Source: Flectonema sp. DT1601 (taxonomy: Eukaryota > Euglenozoa > Diplonemea > Diplonemida > Diplonemidae). Taken from it: a stretch of DNA of 64,000 nt. The notes under the pieces are model-generated. The model was given only the letters and a program-made list of their open reading frames with translations, did no database searches and had not been told where the DNA came from. Shown piece after piece: positions 32,917 to 41,683 of the stretch (its first letter is position 1; every line of letters starts with the position of its first letter). The stretch is from NCBI GenBank assembly GCA_964019425.1, contig OZ025863.1:317501-381500 (forward strand), given 5' to 3'. A program made the translations under genes and the position numbers.

Positions 32917-33391
32917 AACAAAAAAAAAACTTAACAAAAAACAATTAAACCTAACCCATGAAAACTATCCTTTCTTTGTTTGGTTAAGTAGTAATGGCAT
33001 CCGTTGCTATTGTGTTATAATTTTAATTTTTTTTTTTTTTGCTTTAATCTAATTTCATATATTTTTTTTTTGCGTTTGTTTTTTTTTGCGTATCTTCGCT
33101 GATTTCATTGTTTGCGGTCTGCGACTGGGGAACCGCCTGAGTCGGAGTTACAAATTCGATTGTTTTGTTTTTTTTAATTTTTTTCCTTTTTCGCACACGA
33201 CTATTATTTCCGCACTGCAGTCATTTCCTTTCGGTTCTTAATCTGGTTTTGTATTTTCTTTTTTTAAACTACTGTTTTGGGTGTTGAATTTCTTTTTTTT
33301 TTAAAATAATTATATGAACCAGGACAGCATTATATGTCTTCCATAACAACGGTTCAGAAATCACTTTGTTAGATTTTCTTTTCCCCCTCCG

Positions 33392-33474
33392 CAGGTTTGG
33401 CCGAACCCTATTCTCGTTTTTTTGCCAGTTTCAAATTGCTTTCCATTTACTATTAGTATCAAGTTACCCCCCCC
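33392..33474 (+). repeat. C-tract-ended repeat (family F), copy 2
   Basis: Matches 12077-12152 and ends in a C-run 92 nt upstream of the start at 33566. A third case of this repeat type lying in front of a gene. Confidence 0.85.
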
Positions 33475-33506
33475 GTCTGTATCAAATTATCCCTGATGAT
33501 GTTTTT

Positions 33507-33526
33507 TAACTCTTTTCTTATTTCAG
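33507..33526 (+). promoter_or_regulatory. Candidate splice acceptor upstream of the 33566 gene
   Basis: TTAACTCTTTTCTTATTTCAG, 40 nt before the ATG. Confidence 0.55.
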
Positions 33527-33565
33527 TAAAGTCTAAAAAAATACTAAAAAAAGAAAGAGAAAAAA

Positions 33566-36500
33566 ATGGAGGAAAATGAAGAGCAACTCGAATCAGAACT
33601 TGATGAACTGGCTAATGCGATTATGACTGCTGTTCCTTCAGCAAAAGAAGATGTGATGCAACTGATTGAAACTTGGGAAGGAAGCATACAAGAATTAATA
33701 GAAAGCTTAACTGATAGATACAAAGTCGAAGACGATAACAGCGACAATGACGATGATGATGATGACGAAGAAAGCGAACACAGAGGACAGACAATACCAC
33801 CTGGAAGCGCAGAGTTCCGAATTATGTCTTTCTATAACCATTATCAACTTGATGGTGGCACAGATGCCGAAGATTTGATTGATGAAGCGACTGACATGGT
33901 TACCTTAAACAACATACTCACGACGTTGTGTACAAAGTACAGTAAGCCAACGTGTTATTGGACGGGTAGTAATGCTTGCGCTCCTCTTCTCCTTCGTAGG
34001 TTTTATGAAATATACGACATCAGAGTCAATAACAGCGAGTCATTACTGGCTTCAATGCTCTCAGGATCAACAACTCTTCACTTAGTGTTACAGCGTTTAT
34101 GCGATGAACATGAAGTTGCATACGGCGATTGGAGTACTGAACCTCCTCTTGCTTTTAAGCAGCAGATTGCTCAGGAGGTTAATCGCGGACATGCTCTTCC
34201 AACTAAGGAAAAGAAGTCGGCTGAGTCGGAATTCTCTTTCGATGAGGAGGAGGAGGAGTCTGAAGAAAAGCAGCCGACTCCTATAAATGGATCTTCTGCT
34301 ACTCCCCAACACCAAACTGATGTCGGAATATCTTCAACACCTAATCAGGTTCCTGTTGCTGTTCCTTCATCACATTCTAGTCAGGTTAGTGGTAATACTG
34401 GGATGGTCAGTGCTCCAAAATATGCTGCAACTCCTCAACAATATCCTGTTAGTACTCCTCTGCATGAATCTCAAATACCCGTTCGTTCTTCCACACCTCA
34501 ACATCATTCCGCCAACAATCCAGGGATAGCGTACTCAGATTCTCAACCTGTTGGAAACCCGGAACAGAGACCAGGTATTCCAATATACTCTACCACCCCT
34601 CAGCATCAGCATGTTGAAAATCCTGTAAACTTCCCTCAGCAACCTGTTGATGGACAAGTATCGGAAGCTTCAGCGCACTCCTTCACACCCCAACAGCAAC
34701 CTGCTTGTTTACCGGGGCAGGTAGTAAATGCGCCGGTGCACTCTTCAACACCTCAGCATCAGCCTGTTGGAAATGTCCCAACGTACTCAACGACACCCCA
34801 GCAGCAACCCGTCAGCAATCCGGGTCAGGATGCAAACATACCGATGTACTCAACGACACCGCAGCAGCAACCTGTAAGTAACCCGGGGCAAGTAGTACAC
34901 TCTTCGACACCTCAGCATCAACCGGTTGGGAATCCGAGTCAAGCATTACGTGATGAACAGGTTGGGGTTGTATCACACACTTCGACACCTCACCAGCAAC
35001 CTGCTGTAGTTCAGGCACCAGCAACACTTCCTGCACACTATCAGGCTGGTCAATTGCCTGAGGGTACTCCAATGCAAGTACCTGGATTATCACCTGGTAG
35101 TCAATATCAATTAGCAACACCAGCTACCTGTCCTTCAGTTTCACATACTTCTAACGTGTCTGCTACTCATGTTCAGCCTGCAGCTGCTGCTGGTATGCAG
35201 CTGTCTGCTGCTCAGTCGGTACAGCCTGGCTCTCCTTCACAAGTATCACATATAATGACTCCTCCAACACAAGCAGCTCAGTATCCACCATCAATAGGTG
35301 GGTCACCGGGAAGACATCCTTCGTATCCGGCATCGGCGCAGTCATCCTTTTCAAGACAGCGACAAGCTCCTGTTTTTTACGAGAATTCCCAACATCAGCA
35401 ACCAACTCCGATAATGCTCCCGACGCAACATCCTGAGGTTTTCCCACCACCACAACATGTCAGGCAGTCAACACAGCCGCCTCAACCTAGTGAGTTTCGA
35501 GAAGACAAAATGGTGCAATTTCAACAGCAAGAAGATATGTTGCAGCAACAGCAACTGGCATTCGAAGAGCAAAAAAGATTGTTTGCAGAGGAACAACGGG
35601 CGTTTGAAGAGCAAAAGCAACACTTACAACAACAAAATAATCAGCCAAGTGTTGCGGGAAGTGCTTCTGAGTGGGACACTGTTCCCTTGCATGATACAAC
35701 TCTGAGACCTAATGAGAGTGAACAGGGGAAGGAAACTGTTGAAAAGATACCTCCGAGTGATTGGCGAGGGTATGAAACGATGGTTGATGAGAATCTAAGA
35801 CACAATGCAAGTGAAGTAAGTAGCGTTCAATCAGCTGCGTACCAACTGACGAGGGGTGCTGCTGATGATGAAATACCTCCACCACCACCGGGAACACCTC
35901 CAATTAGTGAAACTAATCCTTTCCCTCGATCACAATCACATTCATTTTCAAATGATGATGACAGAATGAGTAGTGCTACTGGAAGTAGAGTAGCTTTTCA
36001 AAATGCCAGTCCAACACCGGTATCTCCATTCTTAGTTCCGAACCACTCAATGACTCAAAGCCAAGCCCCTTCTGGAACTCCGCTAATCTCATCATCACCA
36101 GTTGGTATTCATGAAGAGATAGGATCAGAAGTGTCACATGCCATATCAAATACCCCGACAGGTGTTCAACATCCTGATACAGAAGCTGCACGGAATCGAC
36201 AGTATTGGAAAGCAGAGATTGAAAAATTATATGCCGAGACGAACCCAAGTAAGATCCCAGAAATACCTCTACTGCTGGATCAATACCAAGGATCTGAAGC
36301 TGCGCTGTATGAGGCTATCGCAAAGAAGTATTCTCAGAGCGAATCGGAGAGTGGTTCTCCCGTAAGTTTCACTCTATCGAACGCATCGCCTCCCAGGAAT
36401 ATTCAAACTCCAACACATATTAGTGATAGTACGATTACTGCTCCTGTTTGGGATACAATGATGTCGGGTGATAATCCTTTTAAAAGTACATCTCCTCCAG

Positions 36501-38043
36501 GTCATCCAAAAGCTGCATCTGATGTTGTTGCAGCGATTCATTCAAAATTATGGACATCTGGACAGTCATCGGTTCTATCAAACAATCTTATTCGATGTTT
36601 GGAAGATGAGGGAACTCCTCAGTTAGTAGAGCCGTTGATTACAATATTAGACCCAACAGACACTGGTGTCATTCAATTATCATCGTGGTTAAGGCTTCTC
36701 GGATCCAATGCTATGAGTGAACAGTACGCTGTTGATTCTATTAGGAATAGCGTTACTCCTGTTTATTCGGAATCACCAAACCCAAAATTTCCTGTTGCTG
36801 CAATGCAACAACCAGAAAGACCACGGCGAACGTTACAGCAGTGGTACCTCGTAAGGGATACTCGTGGTAGGGAATGGTTGAAGAATAGAACAACTGGTGA
36901 AAAAGTTTTAAAATCTGCATCAGCACCTGTTGATACACAAAGAAATCGATTAGGCGACGATATGTCTCGACTACCTGGTTCTCGTCTTCCAAAATATGCG
37001 GCTCGCATTAGCCGAGAAAGTCTTATTCGCAGTCACGGAAAGCAACAACAGCAACAACAACAACAGCAACAGCCTCTTCAGATTCCTTCGTCGGTCTATG
37101 CCAGGGCCCAAGAGGCAGCTCACAGTCCATCTCGCCGCACTACTAGTACGAGCGGCAATCAATTAACCGGACTTGATGTTCGTTCTGAGCTTTACGCATT
37201 GAAAGAGCAACACCAAGCCATGGTAAACTCTCTGGTACTTGAGCAGCGGGTATGTAATTATGAAAACTATAATTAAATTATCCTTCAGTTCACCAACAAA
37301 ATAAAACAGACAACTCACGCACGTGCTATGTACGAGCTTCGAACTGAAATGCTCGATGAGAAGAGAAGGAGTGATCAGTGCTATGAGGATGAAATAAGAA
37401 GACTGAGGATAGAGATGCAGGTATGCTACGCGATAATACTTTTTACTGTTTATGTCTGTTGAGAATGTTAACAAACACACACTAAACTAAACTACAGATG
37501 GTAGCGGATGTAACTCAACGAGAAAGTCATGAGAAAGAAATACTTCGAGAATTCCAGACTCAAACTGTTGATGGAATGACATCTGCTCTACAAGACGCAC
37601 AAGTTAAACAACAACAAGAGATGGATACCATAAAGGAAATGATCCTCGCAGGCAGTGCGAAGGCTGAACTATCAGAGTTACAGAAACTAGTGGAGGAAGC
37701 ATCTCCAACTTCTACGGTTGGAATTGCCGAGATTGAGGAACTGAAAAGTGAAATTCAAAAGGGAGCAGAAATGACAGCCAACATCGCGGATAAAATACAA
37801 GAAATGGCGCTACCACAACCTTCACAGCAACAACAACAACAACACATGCGCGTTGATGAAATACAGGAAGTAGCACTACCACAACCTTCACATCAACAGC
37901 AGCAACTCCAGTCAATTGACGACCTTCTTGAGGAAGAAGACCTTTCAAGTGAGGCTTGTACTTCTGATAACCCTCTCGATGATATCGAACAACAACTGGA
38001 ACAACTCGCTTCAGAAATTAAATCGATAGCTGTGGAAGTCTGA
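33566..38043 (+). CDS. 1453-residue scaffold-like protein: helical modules, STPQ repeats, WW-like motif, coiled coil
   Basis: Exons 33566-37249, 37289-37420 and 37498-38043. The introns are 39 and 77 nt and both start GTATG. Joins are phase 0 (LEQR+FTNK; RIEMQ+MVADV) and keep the coiled coil continuous. The N-terminus has three related helical modules (for example SFYNHYQLD...LTTLCTKYSKP; RRFYEIYDI...LQRLCDEHE). About residues 242-485 contain some ten degenerate units around STPQHQPVGNPGQ. Near 875-925 is LYAETNPSKIPEIPLLLDQY then GSEAALYEAIAKKY, closely like the NPxKxxxxxxLLxxYxGxExxL repeat of many kinetoplastid proteins. Near 1090, QQWYLVRDTRGREWLKNRTT is WW-like. A poly-Gln tract and a coiled coil end the protein. 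Likely cytoskeletal or flagellar scaffold (inference). Confidence 0.85.
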
Positions 38044-38833
38044 GGTCACCTCCTCCTTGGATTCAGTCCTACTTGTGGTCTGCATACTTATTCTTGACGC
38101 ACCTTTTTTTTCCATTTAAGTTCAACGAGTAAATATTGTCAGAAGCCAGAAACTTAGTTGCTGACAGTATGCGTGTTCGTTGTCCTGTTTCCTTTTTTTA
38201 GGAAATTCGTTTTTTTTTTTTTTTTTTTTGCACCGACGAAGTCGGAGAAGAAACTACTTCAGATTAAGAGCCGTTTATTTATTATTGTCATGTTATCTAT
38301 TTCCCTGTGCAGCCAGTAAAACTAGCTGCGATCAACAAAATAAGGCTTATCTGAATGGTTTTTTTTTTTGATCGCGCGCTAGTAAAAAATATCTAAAAAT
38401 TACTATTACATTTTCAGTTTATATAAAAAGGCTGATTACGTACAAATTGTTTTATTTTTAAAAAATTGTTTTATCTAACTTATGTTATTTCTTCTGTATA
38501 TTCCTGTTTTGGCATTCTTTTTTTTTTTTTTTTTGCCTCACAGTTGACCACTACTACCAACCATTGTATCCCCGATCGTTTTTTTAGTATTCTTAGCATT
38601 GTGTGTCTCTGTTATATGTTTTTTTTTTTTTTAAAAAAGTTTTTTTTGTATTTTTGAATTTTTTTTTTTGAAATTTTTTATTATAATATTTATACTTAAG
38701 ACAGCTAATCAATAAATATGAATAAAGTCAGATATAATAGAACACTTCCATACGCATATAATTTCTGAGTTTAATTATTATTTTCCTTTTTTTTTAAACA
38801 GAACAATTAAAAATACGAAAAAAAGAAAACAGA
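38044..38833. other. Intergenic with a SINE-like repeat
   Basis: Holds the second tRNA-like repeat copy (38231-38368) after a T-run at 38212-38229. The rest is AT-rich with T-runs (38519-38534, 38620-38632). No gene seen. Confidence 0.55.
38231..38368 (+). repeat. SINE-like repeat, truncated copy
   Basis: Matches 32720-32858 (CACCGACGAAGTCGGAGAAG through GGCTTATCTGAATGGTTTTT), then diverges, so the box B part is missing. Confidence 0.75.
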
Positions 38834-39154
38834 ATGAGTTCAATATTCGGAACTGCTGCTAAAGGAATGGTAGCCGCTACTGGCATGACACTACTCATGT
38901 GGCCAGTTGTCGATCGAGTTGGGTTTCCTTATTTAGTCAAGGAATCAATAACTCAACGAGATAAGGGAAATCCAAATCCATCGAAAATCGCAAATAAAAT
39001 TGAATCGTTACGCAAGCAATATGCGAATGATAGAAGTGGGGTTTGGTTGTTCTTGCAACTGAGTGGGATCCGACACCGGTTTCGTGCACAAACAAAAAAC
39101 CACAGTGTTATATCATTATTTTCTGTATAGTTGAAGTTAAAGCCAATTCTTTTT
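38796..39154 (+). pseudogene. Truncated tandem copy 1 of the 39552 gene
   Basis: A 359-bp unit holding the leader, the ATG at 38834 and about 78 codons identical to the start of the 39552 gene (MSSIFGTAAKGMVAATGMTL...). It then runs into the 3' part of a family A repeat (from about 39077, GGTTTCGTGCAC), which supplies 17-20 foreign codons and a stop at 39130. If expressed it would give a 98-residue protein with the same N-terminal hydrophobic segment. Confidence 0.85.
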
Positions 39155-39513
39155 AAACAGAACAATTAAAAATACGAAAAAAAGAAAACAGAATGAGTTC
39201 AGTATTCGGAACTGCTGCTAAAGGAATGGTAGCCGCTACTGGCATGACACTACTCATGTGGCCAGTAGTCGATCGAGTTGGGTTTCCTTATTTAGTCAAG
39301 GAATCAATAACTCAACGAGATAAGGGAAATCCAAATCCATCGAAAATCGCAAATAAAATTGAATCGTTACGCAAGCAATATGCGAATGATAGAAGTGGGG
39401 TTTGGCTGTTCTTGCAACTGAGTGGGATCCGACACCGGTTTCGTGCACAAACAAAAAACCACAGTGTTATATCATTATTTTCTGTATAGTTGAAGTTAAA
39501 GCCAATTCTTTTT
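39155..39513 (+). pseudogene. Truncated tandem copy 2 of the 39552 gene
   Basis: A second 359-bp unit, nearly identical to 38796-39154, with its start at 39193 and stop at 39489. Copies 1 and 2 share the same family A junction, so one truncated unit was made first and then duplicated in tandem. Confidence 0.85.
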
Positions 39514-39551
39514 AAACAGAACAATTAAAAATACGAAAAAAAGAAAACAGA

Positions 39552-40685
39552 ATGAGTTCAATATTCGGAACTGCTGCTAAAGGAATGGTAGCCGCTACTG
39601 GCATGACACTACTCATGTGGCCAGTAGTCGATCGAGTTGGGTTTCCTTATTTAGTCAAGGAATCAATAACTCAACGAGATAAGGGAAATTCAAATCCATC
39701 GGAAATCGCAAATAAAATTGAATCGTTACGCAAGCAATATGCGAATGATAGAAGTGGGGTTTGGTTGTTCTTGCAACTGAGTGAATCCGACGCCAGTGAA
39801 CTTTGCAATGAATTGTCAGATTCGACTGCTAATATTACAATTCAGGGAATATCAGACAGCAGATTGCTTCTTTACAGTGTTTTATCTAGGATCTGTGAAC
39901 CTCTTGGTTGTGTTGGTCAGATATCACTGGCATACATCAAGGCGATGAATGTCTTTGGTGATGTTGTTACCGGAAACACTAGACATGATCATACTACTTT
40001 TATGTTTTATAATCTTATATTAGATCATGTTCGAAGGGGTCTTGAAAATTACCAAAGACAAAAACAGACCAGGCCCTTGGTGGTCGTCGGGAATTTCAGT
40101 GAAATTTGCAAGGTTGCGAGAACCGACGCCACTCAGCATAAAGTCGTGTTAGAATCAACCAGATCTCTATTGAAATGGCTTCAGGAGAGAGGAGTCATCG
40201 ACGTTGTAGTCCTCGCTGATATAAGCACAACGTTCAAAGACTGTGAATCCATAGTAGACGAGGAGTACGTTCGACCTTGGTTGTCTGGAGCAAATACATT
40301 TAGTTATTGGTTACAACCTGATGCAATTAATTATGAAAATGCGGTCTTCCCATACCCAGAACTGCCTTATCGTGTATCTAAGTTCTTCAATTCAAACAAT
40401 ATAGCAAACTCTTGTCCTCGTGTGTTGGCGAGATCTGATATCAAGTCAGAACACGTCTCTCAGTTGTTATCAGACAGGGTGATCTGTCGTGTTGTTGGAA
40501 CTGAATTATTTTCTAATCGCAAGGAAATGTTGTCGAGTTCTTCCGTACTATTAGTTCCAGGAGAGGCTATTAAGTATCTGTCCCCAATGCCGTATACAAT
40601 GAGATCTATCTACGATTCTAAAACTATAAATGTTGTACTTAGTGCTTGTATCTTATTTTTCGTGGGTTCGATCAAGCAAAACTAA
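39552..40685 (+). CDS. Uncharacterised protein with N-terminal membrane/targeting segment (full copy)
   Basis: 377 residues, the only copy with the whole frame. The N-terminus (MSSIFGTAAKGMVAATGMTL, then LMWPVV) is amphipathic to hydrophobic and could be a mitochondrial or membrane signal. The body has alternating strands and helices with RPLVVVGNFSEICK (near 175) and RGVIDVVVLADISTTFKDCE (near 217), as in a Rossmann or P-loop-like fold, but no Walker A motif is seen. The stop lies one base before a 221-bp inverted-repeat-bounded segment. The last residues (from YDSKTINVV) differ from the second 3' copy at 40935, so the original C-terminus is uncertain. Confidence 0.7.
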   Translation: MSSIFGTAAKGMVAATGMTLLMWPVVDRVGFPYLVKESITQRDKGNSNPSEIANKIESLRKQYANDRSGVWLFLQLSESDASELCNELSDSTANITIQGISDSRLLLYSVLSRICEPLGCVGQISLAYIKAMNVFGDVVTGNTRHDHTTFMFYNLILDHVRRGLENYQRQKQTRPLVVVGNFSEICKVARTDATQHKVVLESTRSLLKWLQERGVIDVVVLADISTTFKDCESIVDEEYVRPWLSGANTFSYWLQPDAINYENAVFPYPELPYRVSKFFNSNNIANSCPRVLARSDIKSEHVSQLLSDRVICRVVGTELFSNRKEMLSSSSVLLVPGEAIKYLSPMPYTMRSIYDSKTINVVLSACILFFVGSIKQN

Positions 40686-40686
40686 C

Positions 40687-40907
40687 TAACGCGGGGCTCG
40701 CTTAGGGTCTACCGGTGGCTCTGGCCTTGTGCGATATACTGCACCCGGGTGCCGAAAGAAACGTCTTCGTACGTCTGGCGGTGCCGAGAGACTCGACACA
40801 TCCATAGAATACCGTCTGAGCATGAGTGGAAACCTTTTTATTTTTTCATTATTCATCTCCCCATAAACATAACTCAGCCCCACTCATTTTGTTGGTATCC
40901 CGCGTTA
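40687..40907. mobile_element. 221-bp segment with 9-bp perfect terminal inverted repeats
   Basis: Bounded by TAACGCGGG and CCCGCGTTA. The first 145 bp are much more GC-rich than anything nearby. No open frame of note and no clear target-site duplication. It sits exactly between a gene's stop and a duplicated piece of that gene. A MITE-like insertion is possible; so is a captured piece of a GC-rich locus such as rDNA spacer. Confidence 0.4.
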
Positions 40908-40934
40908 CTGATATTTATATAGGGGGAATGTAAT

Positions 40935-41159
40935 TTCAAGTCAGAACACGTCTCTCAGTTGTTATCAGACAGGGTGATCTGTCGTGTTGTTGGAACTGAA
41001 TTATTTTCTAATCTCAAGAAGATTTTGTCGAGTTCTTCCATACTATTTGTCCCAGGAGAGGCTATTAAGTATCTGTCCCCAATGCCGTATACAATGAGAT
41101 CTATCATTTCATTTTCGTCGAGTCCCAACATATTGGCGCCTAATAATCTACATGTTTAA
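40935..41159 (+). pseudogene. Duplicated 3' fragment of the 39552 gene
   Basis: 40935-41105 repeats 40440-40610 (171 bp, few changes: LLSDRVICRVVGTELFSN...YTMRSI). It then continues in frame with different codons (ISFSSSPNILAPNNLHV) to a stop at 41159. It has no start region of its own. It may preserve the original gene end. Confidence 0.8.
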
Positions 41160-41189
41160 GCGGAATCTTTTTTTAGAAAAGGAGCGAAT

Positions 41190-41450
41190 TTGAGTTCGAT
41201 TTCAGAGGGGGGGAAAGCCTGAGAAAGAAAAACAGCAAAGGAAGAAGAATAGTAAGTTCAAAGTGCTTTTGAATTCTGAAGATTGCAATGGATGATATTT
41301 ATTTAAATCTGTCAGTGAGTATCAATTGGTGGACAAGTCTGGTGCCAGCACTCGCGGTAATTCCAGCACCAATATGCGTATATTTACATCGGGCTTCCTC
41401 GGTGGTAGCCCCCCCGTAGTCCGCTACTGTAAAACGATGCCTCAGGATCG
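41190..41450 (+). rRNA. Internally deleted SSU (18S) rRNA fragment
   Basis: Recognisable SSU blocks in order: CAGAGGGG...GCCTGAGAAA (41203-41226); GAGTATCAATTGGTGGACAA then GTCTGGTGCCAGC (41317-41351, 530-loop region); CACTCGCGGTAATTCCAGCA (41350-41369). CGTAGTCCGCTACTGTAAAA then CGATGCC and AGGATCGG (41416-41451) corresponds to the later 'GTAGTC...AAACGATGCC' block near the start of the 3' half. About 400 nt normally between the last two are missing, so it is a remnant, not a working gene. CAGCAC in place of CAGCAG is the euglenozoan form. Confidence 0.8.
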
Positions 41451-41451
41451 G

Positions 41452-41656
41452 AATAATATAACAAATTAAGAGAAGGAAAAAAAAAAAAAAAAAAAAAAAA
41501 AAGACCCTAACACGCTACGTATCGTCTCGTAGTTGTAATACACTAACGCTATCCCTATCTGTAGTAGAATCGCTCGTACGGCCGACTGATGGCGGCTCGA
41601 GATTCTTTTTTTTTTTTTTTTTTTGACGATGACCGTGAGATGACTATAAAATATCA
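41452..41656. other. Gap after the rRNA fragment
   Basis: A-run at 41478-41502, then a block of more balanced base composition (41503-41600) not matched to anything, and a T-run at 41607-41624. Confidence 0.4.
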
Positions 41657-41676
41657 TTGTTTCTTCCCCTCACCAG
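41657..41676 (+). promoter_or_regulatory. Candidate splice acceptor upstream of the M64 gene
   Basis: TTGTTTCTTCCCCTCACCAG ends 7 nt before the ATG at 41684. Confidence 0.6.
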
Positions 41677-41683
41677 GAATCTA

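Larger units (their letters stand above)
32681..33565. other. Intergenic with two repeats
   Basis: Holds the tRNA-like repeat (32720-32916) and a family F repeat (33392-33474), listed separately. Otherwise T-rich with no gene seen. Confidence 0.6.

Noticed and set aside
37250-37276. Natural stop of the 33566 gene at 37276
   Set aside because: The last residues before it are intron sequence (GTATGTAATTATG...). Splicing continues the coiled coil.
40686-40883. Minus-strand 65-codon open frame in the GC-rich block
   Set aside because: It arises from base composition, has no recognisable protein features and spans the inverted-repeat segment.
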